This document shows, piece by piece, positions 36,754 to 45,118 of a stretch of DNA of 64,000 bases (position 1 is the first letter of the stretch; every line of letters begins with the position of its first letter). The translations under genes were made by a program, and so were the position numbers. The notes under the pieces are model-generated. The model saw only the letters and a list, made by a program, of their open reading frames with translations, had not been told where the DNA came from and did no database searches. The DNA is from Streptococcus devriesei DSM 19639. Lineage in GTDB: Bacteria; Bacillota; Bacilli; Lactobacillales; Streptococcaceae. Location of the stretch: positions 1 to 64,000 of the forward strand of contig NZ_AUIN01000021.1 of assembly GCF_000423725.1 (NCBI RefSeq), in the 5' to 3' direction.

Positions 36754-37000
36754 TTGAAACTCCCTTTTCAAAAACAGTATCTTCTTGCACACTATCAATT
36801 ATACCATCTTTAGGTGAGAGCTCAAAACCTAGAATTCGTTCAATTGATTTTCTAGGAACACGACCTACCCTCTTATTATTATAAAAGAGAAAACCATGTT
36901 GTACTAGGTCTTCTTTTGCCATTCGTATAATTTTTTTTGCTTGAGATTCTGAGTAGCCTGTTAATGTGATAATCTCTTCTTTTGATAATAAATCGATCAT
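36728..37000 (-). CDS. Excisionase-like helix-turn-helix protein (element 1)
   Basis: A 90-residue protein starting MIDLLSKEEIITLTGYSESQ. It has the pattern of a small winged-helix protein with the KRVGRVPRKSIERILGF block, and it overlaps the integrase start by 26 bp. Gene position directly upstream of int suggests an excisionase or directionality factor. The homolog at 63389 shares the LTGYSxSQ and NKRVGRVP blocks. The function is inferred from context. Confidence 0.75.
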   Translation of the reverse strand: MIDLLSKEEIITLTGYSESQAKKIIRMAKEDLVQHGFLFYNNKRVGRVPRKSIERILGFELSPKDGIIDSVQEDTVFEKGVSNDSNETKK

Positions 37001-37042
37001 AATTTTCTCCTCATGTATTATTTTATAGTTGCTTTCTTTAGA

Positions 37043-38191
37043 CTAAATCCACGGTTCTTTTGTGCCTTTAAGCTCGTGTTGATACTTATTAAGCCAACTC
37101 AGATGGTCTTTGTTTGGCTTGAATGTATTTTTGTAAATCTGGTAAAAATGGCCTAATAATTTTGGGGAACTTCTCTGTCCATAGATTTGGTCAACTTTCC
37201 ACAAAAGTGCTAACAATCCAGAGCCTCTTATAAGATATTGAATACTTTTTTCTAAGCTATTATCAGTGATTTTTGATGTAGTAAAAGAAAATGCCCCACT
37301 CTCAAGTTGTTCTAACATTAACTTTGATATTTTATGAAGTCTGTTAGATTTAGTATAGAAAAATAAATATTTATCAAGAACAGCTGATAGTATAATATTT
37401 TTGGCTTCGTTATCTGATTGACAATCAAGAAGAGCTAAGGTTAACTGATGTGCAAATTTTTCTTTAAACTCAACTTCAAATCGAACCCAATCTTCCACAT
37501 TTTTATCTATATTTCTTTCTTGCAATTCTCTTTTTTTATCATAAATACGTACTATAGCCTTACTGTTTTTAGAACGAGATCCGAGATAGATTGTCTCTGT
37601 CTTAAAATCCTTTGAAATATCATTGATTTGAGAAGTATTTCTGGGATATGGCTTTTTTAAGTTATCTTCTTGAATATGTTGGAGATTTATTTTATTAGAG
37701 TTTTTGTATTTTCCGTATCTTAACTCTGTTCGCCCACTTTCTAGTGAACGTTTCAGTTTCGAGATATTAATTTTTTCATTGATAAAATCAACACAAATAT
37801 CTATTCGACTCAATCTTATATTGAGAGAAGAAAATTGTAGCTCTTGTAATAACGTGTGGACATTAATAGATTTGCCAAACTTTTCTTGAAATGCTTGTTG
37901 ATAGTTATCCCATGCTTTAGCTGAGAAATATATGATGATCCCTATTTGTAGATTGTCAGGATGATATGCAATTGATAACTGGAAGGTCGCATTGTCTATA
38001 TTGAAACCGACTGTATATCCCCGCGGTAATTTTACGTTCTCATCAGTAAAACTATATAATTCAGAAAGTTTGCTTAGGTGCAATAATTTTTGAATATTTT
38101 TTTGGGCTCGTTCCTGCCAAAATGTATGTTCGTGCTGAGAATTATTATCAAATACAACTAAAGTAACTTGATCAACTTTTATGTCTATCAT
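37043..38191 (-). CDS. Rep_trans/MobT-like initiator protein
   Basis: A 382-residue protein resembling the replication initiation factor family that includes plasmid Rep_trans proteins and the MobT relaxases of Tn916-type elements. Recognisable blocks are RLSRIDICVDFIN (about 124-136), ETIYLGSRSKNSKAIVRIYD (about 197-216, with a candidate catalytic Tyr) and VRFEVEFK (about 232-239). It would nick at the element origin to start rolling-circle replication or transfer. Next to int-xis as in streptococcal mobilisable elements. Start follows AAGGAGATA. Confidence 0.78.
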   Translation of the reverse strand: MIDIKVDQVTLVVFDNNSQHEHTFWQERAQKNIQKLLHLSKLSELYSFTDENVKLPRGYTVGFNIDNATFQLSIAYHPDNLQIGIIIYFSAKAWDNYQQAFQEKFGKSINVHTLLQELQFSSLNIRLSRIDICVDFINEKINISKLKRSLESGRTELRYGKYKNSNKINLQHIQEDNLKKPYPRNTSQINDISKDFKTETIYLGSRSKNSKAIVRIYDKKRELQERNIDKNVEDWVRFEVEFKEKFAHQLTLALLDCQSDNEAKNIILSAVLDKYLFFYTKSNRLHKISKLMLEQLESGAFSFTTSKITDNSLEKSIQYLIRGSGLLALLWKVDQIYGQRSSPKLLGHFYQIYKNTFKPNKDHLSWLNKYQHELKGTKEPWI

Positions 38192-38682
38192 AAATATCTC
38201 CTTTTTAAAATTTTTAAATAATTGGAAAGACTATCCTTAAAGGACTTCTTTTGGTTGGTACGACCGGTCGAGAGGGGGTATATTACTCTCCTCTATGTAT
38301 TTGTGAATGCTTGAAAATTAATCTTTAGAAAATTGTTTGTATTTTAGAGCTCTAAGTAAATCATTTTGATATAATTTATGTTAGATTTATTTTCTCGCAT
38401 AGATAGTATGCCATGAACAGCTAGGATTTCTTTAAAAATCGTCGTAAAAACCTATGTTGTTTTTGGCAACTATATTATGCCACGAAAAAATTTAGTCTCA
38501 TTCAAAAATTCATTTTTTTTAGGGATAAATAATTTTTCAAGTATTTATCTACTAATATTTGTAAATGTTAAAGAATACTCTATTGATAGTTTTTCAATAT
38601 TATCTATGGATATAACAAAAGGAGTAAGCGATAACGCCTACTCCTTTTGTTCATATATATAATTTAATTGCTATTAGGTACT
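38192..38682. other. AT-rich spacer upstream of the initiator gene, candidate origin
   Basis: It contains a compact GC-rich island CGACCGGTCGAGAGGGGG (about 38262-38279) near a GAGAG/CTCTC pair, standing out from AT-rich surroundings just upstream of the Rep/MobT gene. That is the usual location of oriT or the replication nick site. A symmetric terminator closes the stretch (38614-38651). No gene is visible. Confidence 0.45.
38614..38651. terminator. Bidirectional terminator
   Basis: AACAAAAGGAGTA and TACTCCTTTTGTT are perfect 13-bp inverted arms around AGCGATAACGCC, between the initiator region and the end of the UmuC cassette. Confidence 0.85.
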
Positions 38683-38979
38683 TCAAGAGAAGAGATGAAG
38701 AGTTGTTTTTAAATAGACAAACTTTCGAATTAGCTTTTCTTCCTCTACAGGTTTAATATCAAAGATGAAGTAGTGGTCCCTATTATCCTTAGCATTCTCT
38801 TTATTGAGCTTAAAGTAGTTATGTTGGGATTTGGACATGGCCAAGAGAATATCATCTGTTAAGAACGTTAAGGGGATATCTAAGGCAGAGTAGCGGTAGA
38901 AGTCTATCTCAAAGCGACGATAGCTATCGCTAAAATAATCCATTTGTAACTCATTGTGATGAAAGTCAAGCTGATTCAT
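38683..38979 (-). CDS. UmuC-associated hypothetical protein (DUF5960-like)
   Basis: A 98-residue protein when started at MNQLDFHHNELQMDYF (ATG 38979, GGAGG just upstream); an upstream in-frame start would give 120. It ends KFVYLKTTLHLFS. I recall proteins like it directly downstream of umuC in streptococcal elements, but its function is unknown. It overlaps the preceding gene by 14 bp, so it is the last member of the four-gene SOS-type cassette. Confidence 0.65.
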   Translation of the reverse strand: MNQLDFHHNELQMDYFSDSYRRFEIDFYRYSALDIPLTFLTDDILLAMSKSQHNYFKLNKENAKDNRDHYFIFDIKPVEEEKLIRKFVYLKTTLHLFS

Positions 38980-39337
38980 GCAGGGGCACCTCCTCCAAAA
39001 GTTCAATAGCAAGCATATCTTCGAGTGCGATAGTGATATGCCCATCAGTTGATTTCACTAAAACATGGTCACTTGTGAGCGTTAGGACGCTACCAATGAC
39101 ATAGTTTAAATTGTTCTTTTCTTCTATTGTGATTCGTGCAGTCAATTGATTCACATACAACTGGTTTAGCAGCAGATGTTTCATCTCTACGGTTAATTCA
39201 GACTGGTAAGTCCTTCTACTCGCATCATTAGAAAGAGCAGAAGTGTGTTCTGATAAGAAAAATCCCACCCATTTTTGCATCCCAGCATCTTGATATTCCC
39301 TTGCTGATTGAAAAGGTAAATAAGAACGATCTATCAT
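38966..39337 (-). CDS. UmuC-associated hypothetical protein (YolD-like position)
   Basis: A 123-residue soluble protein starting MIDRSYLPFQSAREYQDAGM and containing MQKWVGFFLSEHTSAL. It overlaps umuC by 4 bp and occupies the place of the small YolD-like gene that accompanies UmuC-type polymerases in Gram-positive mobile elements. No catalytic motif is seen. Role in translesion synthesis is inferred from linkage only. Confidence 0.65.
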   Translation of the reverse strand: MIDRSYLPFQSAREYQDAGMQKWVGFFLSEHTSALSNDASRRTYQSELTVEMKHLLLNQLYVNQLTARITIEEKNNLNYVIGSVLTLTSDHVLVKSTDGHITIALEDMLAIELLEEVPLHESA

Positions 39338-40749
39338 TTTAGTCCCTCTAATCCTCCAGCGGAGTGACCGCCGATGAGTTTACTTCTTTCAATATTTCTG
39401 GAACCTTCTGTAAGGACGGTTCCTTTTTGTATAGCCAAAAAACCAAATTGTTCCCTAACAGTATCAATGGCTGCTTGGAGTCTTTCTTCCTTTTCTATCG
39501 TTTCAACATCATCGAAAAGTGATAGGAGTCCAATGCTTTCATCGACAAAGCCACTGTAGAATACGCCGATATTTCTCACGGCCCCAGAGTTATATTTACT
39601 GCGGAATAACTCCAGTACATGATTCACCATTGTTTTTGTTAGATTGGCAGGCTCAATTTTCTTTTGCGCCATAATAGGTCGCTTCCTCTCTATTTTTGAG
39701 TAACCGACTTGGATAGATACTACCGTGGCCTTTTTGTGGGCCGCTCTTAATCGATTCGCTACCTGTTCTGCCATTTCCGATAAGACAGTCTCAATCTCTC
39801 GTTTTGAGTAATAGTCACGAGGTAAAACCTGAGAATTACCTAGACCGTGAGACTTAGGTTTGTAAGGCTTGTGAACGTTACTTTCATCTACACCGTTGGC
39901 ATGGAACCACAATTCAACGCCGACTTTTCCAAATTCTTTTTGAAGTGTATCTGGATTAGCATTAGCCAGTTCTTTGATAGAGGGGATGCCCAATTTATGG
40001 AGTCGTTTCTCTGTACGTCTGCCAATACCCCAGAAGTCAGTTAGGTGTGGAAGAGACCAAAGTTTTGATTCGACATCTTCATAAGACCAATTGGCTCGCA
40101 TGGTCGGTGTCTTTTTCGCTTCATTATCAAGAGCTAATTTAGCTAATAATGGGTTAGCGTTGCTCATACCAACAGTTGAATAGATCCCTGTCTTTTTCCA
40201 AATGTCATGTTGTAATTTGGAAGATAGCACATCCAGTTTCTGCTTTCGATTCAATGAGTTATCTCTGATGAAGTAGTTGAGAGAAGAGGTTAGATCAATA
40301 AAGCCCTCATCAATAGAGTAGGGAAGAATGTCATCAGGTGCAGCATAGTCTTGAAAGATATGCTGAATTTCGATGTTTTTCTCAATATAGCGATCCATCC
40401 GGGGAGGGACAATCAGTGTTCTTTTAGCCCAGCTTTCAATATAAGAGATGTACCTGGGTGAGATATCAAGTCCTTGGCGTTTAGCATTATAGTAATTGAA
40501 CTTTCTTGTCTGAATATCAAAGGGTAAATCGTAAGCACGTCCGACATTGTTTTTTCCAAAGACTTTTTTAAACATAGGAGACGATGCTAAAATTAACCCC
40601 GCAGCGTTTTCAGCTCTACTCATAACGCACAGAGAAGTGTGCAAGGGATTTAATCCACGGTCAACACATTCTACACTGGCATAGAAAGACTTCATATCAA
40701 CGAAAGCTATATCAGATTGAGGTTCTTTGGAATAATCAATATAGCCCAT
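39334..40749 (-). CDS. Y-family DNA polymerase (UmuC/ImpB type)
   Basis: A 471-residue translesion DNA polymerase. It begins with FVDMKSFYASVECVDRG (about residues 16-32; catalytic Asp) and has LPYSIDEGFIDLTS (about 142-155), the SIDE catalytic motif. The finger, thumb and little-finger blocks follow: GIGRRTEKRLHKLGI and HGLGNSQVLPRDY. It copies damaged DNA with low fidelity. Its LexA/S24-type repressor is encoded just upstream in the same direction, implying damage induction. Confidence 0.92.
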   Translation of the reverse strand: MGYIDYSKEPQSDIAFVDMKSFYASVECVDRGLNPLHTSLCVMSRAENAAGLILASSPMFKKVFGKNNVGRAYDLPFDIQTRKFNYYNAKRQGLDISPRYISYIESWAKRTLIVPPRMDRYIEKNIEIQHIFQDYAAPDDILPYSIDEGFIDLTSSLNYFIRDNSLNRKQKLDVLSSKLQHDIWKKTGIYSTVGMSNANPLLAKLALDNEAKKTPTMRANWSYEDVESKLWSLPHLTDFWGIGRRTEKRLHKLGIPSIKELANANPDTLQKEFGKVGVELWFHANGVDESNVHKPYKPKSHGLGNSQVLPRDYYSKREIETVLSEMAEQVANRLRAAHKKATVVSIQVGYSKIERKRPIMAQKKIEPANLTKTMVNHVLELFRSKYNSGAVRNIGVFYSGFVDESIGLLSLFDDVETIEKEERLQAAIDTVREQFGFLAIQKGTVLTEGSRNIERSKLIGGHSAGGLEGLK

Positions 40750-40774
40750 GGTTTTAGTTCCTCCTTATCTCCTT

Positions 40775-40882
40775 CTAACTTTCCAGTTCATCAATATGAT
40801 CTGTTATCTCATATTCAATATGCTGTGGTGCAATGTAAATATGCTCTTTACTACAAATGATAGTTTTAGCAGGTGGTATCAC
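40775..40882 (-). CDS. Small protein between the repressor and umuC
   Basis: A 35-codon frame starting GTG 40882, two bases after the repressor stop: VIPPAKTIICSKEHIYIAPQ then HIEYEITDHIDELES. It runs in the same direction and fills the gap before umuC. Similar tiny genes often precede umuC in such cassettes. Support is the close packing and lack of other content; the start is uncertain. Confidence 0.4.
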   Translation of the reverse strand: MIPPAKTIICSKEHIYIAPQHIEYEITDHIDELES

Positions 40883-40884
40883 AA

Positions 40885-41577
40885 TCAGCTTCTTATAGTG
40901 GGCATGAAGTGACTAACGACTAATCCAACAATACGAGGTTCATCCTCATAGGGGATAAATCGATTAGGATAATCATCGTTTAGAGATACCATTCGAAACC
41001 CATTTTCTTCTCGATAAAGTTTCTTGATATAGACGGACTCATTCCATGACAGTGCATAGACGGCTCCGTCATAATCAAAACCACTGGCACGAATAAGAGC
41101 GACTTCACCATCCAGGTATATAGGCTCCATAGAGTCTCCTTTAATCCAAGCAGCAACATCGTAGCCATATTGTTCTTCGTCTGAATAAACGGTTTCTGTC
41201 TCGTATTCATCAAAGAGAGATTCACCAAGACCAGCAGAAAGAGCCACATCAGATAGGACTTCCACAGAAAACAGTGGAACAATGTTATCATGTGATTGTT
41301 GTGCTTGAAGCAATTCTTCGGCATAGCCATCAACCTTTTTTTGATTATCCGAAGAGAGCTGGAGGTAAGTACTAACAATCTTGTATTCAGATTCAAAGTA
41401 AGTCTCTGGAACTTTTAAGATGGTGGCCAGTTGTTGGAGATTCTTTTGATTTGGCTTTGTTTTTCCATTTTCCCAATTGAAGTAGGAGGAACGGTTGATA
41501 CGAAGTTTATCTGCCACAGCAGACTGCGAATAACCTAGAGACATCCGCCTTTCTTTTAAACGATTTCCCGAAAACAT
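40885..41577 (-). CDS. S24/LexA-like repressor (XRE helix-turn-helix)
   Basis: A 230-residue repressor. The N-terminal XRE domain (MFSGNRLKERRMSLGYSQSA, residues 1-20, to about 62) is joined to an S24 peptidase domain. The probable self-cleavage site Ala-Gly is in LSAGLGE (about 113-119), catalytic Ser in IKGDSMEPI (about 147-155) and Lys in VYIKKLY. After DNA damage RecA would trigger self-cleavage and release the umuC cassette. ATG 41577 is chosen with GGGAGG upstream. Confidence 0.9.
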   Translation of the reverse strand: MFSGNRLKERRMSLGYSQSAVADKLRINRSSYFNWENGKTKPNQKNLQQLATILKVPETYFESEYKIVSTYLQLSSDNQKKVDGYAEELLQAQQSHDNIVPLFSVEVLSDVALSAGLGESLFDEYETETVYSDEEQYGYDVAAWIKGDSMEPIYLDGEVALIRASGFDYDGAVYALSWNESVYIKKLYREENGFRMVSLNDDYPNRFIPYEDEPRIVGLVVSHFMPTIRS

Positions 41578-41666
41578 AAAACCTCCCGAATCATCTGTTG
41601 TTTTATAAACTAACAAAAGTATACCAGATTTTTTGAGTAAGAGCAATGGGGAAAAGTTTATTTTCT

Positions 41667-42479
41667 TTACCGATCCTGTTGATTGAATTTCTGATTCTGT
41701 TCAATTTGTTTAAGCACCTTATTTTCATACTCCCGACTGGTAATGTAACGGATATATGCCTCTTTTGACATGTGCGGACGTTTGCTGTGTTCAACATCAA
41801 TGTTAAAGCCCATTTCAATAGCCAGGCGTTCCCCTTCTTCACGAATAAGACGAGTATAGGTCATTAAGCGGTTGTTATACTGGCCTTCAGGTTTTTCAGG
41901 ATTCGGAAGTGGCAATCCCAATTCTATCATAGCTTTTCTTTTCCCAATCTTGAGGAGCTCTTTTCCATCCTCATTTTTATCATGATATACCCAAACTTGT
42001 CGGATATGTGCATGAGGGGTTGCTTCATCGTTGTGAATAGCACCATCAAGGATAAATAAGTTTTCTTTGGTTAATTTCGACTGATATTTTATCAGTTCAT
42101 TGTTCCATATACGAAATTCAGTTGAAGTAGGAGCTATATCTTTGTTTCCAATTTGATAAATAACTTCTTGTGGCTTAGTATTCCGTCCTTTTCTTAAATC
42201 TTCACTCGTTTTTTTGCGTTCTGGATGGTATTGTTTGATTGCTTTTGCATTAATATCTTTAAGCCAATCCGAAAAATTAACTCGATAAAATCGTTTTTCC
42301 GTTTCAACGAAATTATATTTTAAATCGGGATAGGTAGAAATGTAATGATTTAGGTGAGACCGACTTTCATCAATATGAGAAGCAGATATTATATTAAAAT
42401 TTCTTGAGTTATGAGAAGGACTTCCTGTATTTCCAATTTGAACAGTAACCTTCATAGGCTTGTTTGCTTTATTTGTCAT
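41667..42479 (-). CDS. MobV-type relaxase, short form
   Basis: A 270-residue protein of the plasmid recombination/mobilisation (Pre/MobV) family. SHNSRNFNI (about 22-30) and HIDESRSHLN match motif I, and HNDEATPHAHI (149-159) is the metal-binding H-x-D-E-x-T-P-H-x-H motif. It would nick at oriT and lead DNA during mobilisation. It is shorter than the usual 350-500 residues, ending after the catalytic domain without the long helical C-terminus. Start follows AGGAATATGACA, a weak site. Confidence 0.85.
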   Translation of the reverse strand: MTNKANKPMKVTVQIGNTGSPSHNSRNFNIISASHIDESRSHLNHYISTYPDLKYNFVETEKRFYRVNFSDWLKDINAKAIKQYHPERKKTSEDLRKGRNTKPQEVIYQIGNKDIAPTSTEFRIWNNELIKYQSKLTKENLFILDGAIHNDEATPHAHIRQVWVYHDKNEDGKELLKIGKRKAMIELGLPLPNPEKPEGQYNNRLMTYTRLIREEGERLAIEMGFNIDVEHSKRPHMSKEAYIRYITSREYENKVLKQIEQNQKFNQQDR

Positions 42480-42878
42480 GTCATATTCCTAAAAATGTAT
42501 TCATTAATATCATGCCATATAATTAAAAAAATAAAAACTTGATAATGAAATGTCGTTGAATCTAGGGTTGGAGATATTAATTTTTCCTGATGCAAATAAA
42601 GAAAAAATAGGCACAGGCTGTTCATTTTTCTTTGACTAACAGCGCTGTATACACGCTAAGATTGTGGAGTAGTCAAGAATGAAAAAGACATCCGAAATGG
42701 ATGTCTAGGTAAATACTTTGAGCAGATGGATAGCTATTTCATATGGTTTATCTTTGCCAGTTGTAACTTTATGCGCGTGGAGGCATACAGGATGATGAAC
42801 AAGCTAGGAGTACTCTCCTCAGTTGGTGTTGTAACATTATTCTTAGCTTCACAATGGCTTGAAGATAAATTTATTTCT
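42480..42878. other. Spacer upstream of the MobV gene, candidate oriT
   Basis: No gene is seen. It holds AACAGCGCTGTATACACGC (about 42642-42660) with an AGCGCT palindrome, and AACTTTATGCGCG (about 42765-42777), GC-richer spots in AT-rich DNA. MobV oriTs lie directly upstream of mob, so this is the place to look; no exact nick consensus was recognised. Confidence 0.35.
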
Positions 42879-43205
42879 CTATTTTAGAGACTTAATCAGA
42901 ATTGATAGAGCCTTCGTGAATTCATGGCGTTTTTGTTTGGGAAGTTCGGCTAAGAGTAGTAATAGATCTTCGGTTTCCTCATCAATACCTTGCTTCATAT
43001 CGAAAAAAGTGGGTATATCTACTTCAAGGGCTTCTATAATTTTGTAAAGTGTACTGATAGTAATATTACTAGGTTTATTTTCTAGTTTGTAAATATAATT
43101 AAAACCTAAGCCAGCTTTTTCTTCGAGCTCCATTTGTGTCATACCAGCTTGTTTCCGTAGAATTCTGATGCGCTGAGCAATAAATTTCTGTAGTTTATTT
43201 TCCAT
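42879..43205 (-). CDS. XRE-family helix-turn-helix regulator
   Basis: A 108-residue regulator with the XRE fold at residues 8-65: IRILRKQAGMTQMELEEKAG then FNYIYKLENKPSNITISTL. The C-terminal part (70-108) is helical and charged. It is divergent from the zinc-ribbon gene at 43330, with only 124 bp between them, so it may control that three-gene unit. Confidence 0.88.
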   Translation of the reverse strand: MENKLQKFIAQRIRILRKQAGMTQMELEEKAGLGFNYIYKLENKPSNITISTLYKIIEALEVDIPTFFDMKQGIDEETEDLLLLLAELPKQKRHEFTKALSILIKSLK

Positions 43206-43329
43206 AAACCTATCATACAGGTATTAATTTTTCAAAGAACCACTATAAAAAACTGAAAATAAATTTAACAGTCACAAAAGACTGAAAATGTGGTAAAATA
43301 GCTTTATATATAAGAACTAGGAGAATACT

Positions 43330-44454
43330 ATGACAAAAGAAGAATGGTTAGAAGCTTTTGAAGCTATAAATGGAAGAAGAGCTACTGAGGAAGAAATGAC
43401 TTCCGCGAAATTCAGTGGAGAGTTCATAGAAAATACCACTGCAGCAATGAGTCAATCAAATCTTCAAGAAGATGCCGAAAATAATCTAAATGAACCAACT
43501 AAAGCCATGATGTTTTGTACTTCTTGTGGTAGTCAAGCTATAGAAGGAACTCAGTTTTGTCAAAACTGTGGTCAGAGATTGAAAGGTGAAAACCACTCAA
43601 GTGACATGTCTGCTCAATTTCAGAAAACTTCAATAATAGACTATTTGACGAGTTGCATACAGCATAAAAGATGGATCTTATTAATTTATTTAGCGATAAC
43701 CAGTTCTTTTCAATATGGGATACCGATTCTTTTGATGATGTTTGCGATATCAAAAACAGGGCAGGGGCTAGTGTGTCGGATTATTGGTGCCAGAAAGATT
43801 GAACGTCAAGAACAAATAGAATATTTAAAAGTCCCCATAGATAATATGATAGCCAAAGCTAGGTCTGAAGGTTTGTTATTGCCTGAGACAATTGATATTC
43901 ATATTATTAATAGTGACGTACCAGTTACTTATGCGGTTGGGATGAACAAACTTGTTGTATCAGAATCACTGGCTCAGCACCCAGAAATTTTTGAATCTAA
44001 AGTGATGTTTGAATTGCATCGAATTAGCGATATGGCCCCGAATTTATTATTAGTTGTTATTTCTGCCAACATTATCGTCGTATTAGCAGCAATTGCTATT
44101 TTAATCTGGAGCGGATTCAATAAAAATTATGGAGATAGAAGAACATCATTTTGGTCTGATACGTCGCAAAGTAAGAACGGAGCTATCATCTTTTATGTTT
44201 CTTTAGCAATAATTGCGACTTGGGTAGGACTAACTTATTTATTTGTTAGAAGCACGATTCAAAAAGATGTTTTAGCTGCTGATCAATATGTGGCTGAGCA
44301 CAACCTAGGAGAAGTGTACTGTTACTATCTAGACAATATAACATCAGTTGATAATTCTAGAATTAAGAAATTTTTTGAAAGAGGTTTCCCAGCAGTGAGC
44401 CAACGTATTGGTTTTATGCAAAATATGGGAGTTGCTTATAATAAAGCTTATTAG
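43330..44454 (+). CDS. Zinc-ribbon membrane protein with a degenerate M48-like domain
   Basis: A 374-residue protein. The N-terminus (MTKEEWLEAFEAINGRRATE) resembles that of the next gene's product. A zinc ribbon CTSCG-x10-CQNCG (about 62-81) follows. Hydrophobic segments lie near 115-145, 240-260 and 287-307. Between them VTYAVGMNKLVVSESL and MFELHRISDMAPNLLLVV align by eye with the core of M48 metalloproteases, where HExxH is expected; here it reads FELHR, so the zinc protease site is lost. This comparison is my inference. Confidence 0.55.
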   Translation: MTKEEWLEAFEAINGRRATEEEMTSAKFSGEFIENTTAAMSQSNLQEDAENNLNEPTKAMMFCTSCGSQAIEGTQFCQNCGQRLKGENHSSDMSAQFQKTSIIDYLTSCIQHKRWILLIYLAITSSFQYGIPILLMMFAISKTGQGLVCRIIGARKIERQEQIEYLKVPIDNMIAKARSEGLLLPETIDIHIINSDVPVTYAVGMNKLVVSESLAQHPEIFESKVMFELHRISDMAPNLLLVVISANIIVVLAAIAILIWSGFNKNYGDRRTSFWSDTSQSKNGAIIFYVSLAIIATWVGLTYLFVRSTIQKDVLAADQYVAEHNLGEVYCYYLDNITSVDNSRIKKFFERGFPAVSQRIGFMQNMGVAYNKAY

Positions 44455-44479
44455 ACGATTTGAAAAGGAATGAATAGCT

Positions 44480-45118
44480 ATGTTTAAAGATGAATGGATT
44501 GAGTCTTTTGAAAAAGAAAAAGGCCGCAAACCAACACCAAAAGAATTTATTGAGGCTAAGAATGCTGGATTGTTTTTAACTGAAGATGCTAAAGGTAGTT
44601 CTGATTCTATTGAAAATCCAGAACAAATTCTAAATAGTCCAATCATACCGATGATGGCAGATGGGATAGAACATGGTGAGAAAATTGAACTGACAACTTC
44701 ACCTCTATCTAACTCTAATCATTCTCAGAAAGAGCAGCCGTTAAAAAAATTCTGCTATAAATGTGGAAATCAGTTACAAATAGATAGTGATTATTGTCCA
44801 AAATGTGGAGCAAAGTTTGGATCAACAGATGGGGAGCATTCCTTTTTGACAGATATTACAGAGAAGATATCAGATGTCAGTTCTTTAGCTTCAAAAAAGA
44901 CAAAAGAGTTGACAAGTAACGTAAGGACTAATATTGAGGTCAGTTTAGAAAAAAGGAAACTTGATGCGCTGTTTAAGCAATTAGGCGAGGCTTATTATAG
45001 TAAGTTTGCTAACGATTGGGATTCGGAGTTTCAATCATTAGTCAGTCAAATCAAAGAATATGAAGAAAAGATCAATCAATTAGATCCTAGTTATAAGAAA
45101 TCGAAAGGACGTGTGTAG
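44480..45118 (+). CDS. Zinc-ribbon protein with coiled-coil tail
   Basis: A 212-residue cytoplasmic protein. The first 33 residues (MFKDEWIESFEKEKGRKPTP) repeat the N-terminal pattern of the previous gene's product. A zinc ribbon CYKCGNQ-x9-CPKCGAKF lies at about 92-111. The C-terminal half (120-205) is helical and charged. It is 26 bp after the preceding gene and touches the next one. I do not recognise a specific family. Confidence 0.6.
   Translation: MFKDEWIESFEKEKGRKPTPKEFIEAKNAGLFLTEDAKGSSDSIENPEQILNSPIIPMMADGIEHGEKIELTTSPLSNSNHSQKEQPLKKFCYKCGNQLQIDSDYCPKCGAKFGSTDGEHSFLTDITEKISDVSSLASKKTKELTSNVRTNIEVSLEKRKLDALFKQLGEAYYSKFANDWDSEFQSLVSQIKEYEEKINQLDPSYKKSKGRV

Noticed and set aside
38477-38662. 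61-codon plus-strand frame in the initiator upstream region
   Set aside because: Crosses the perfect terminator hairpin at 38614-38651 and has no ribosome binding site.
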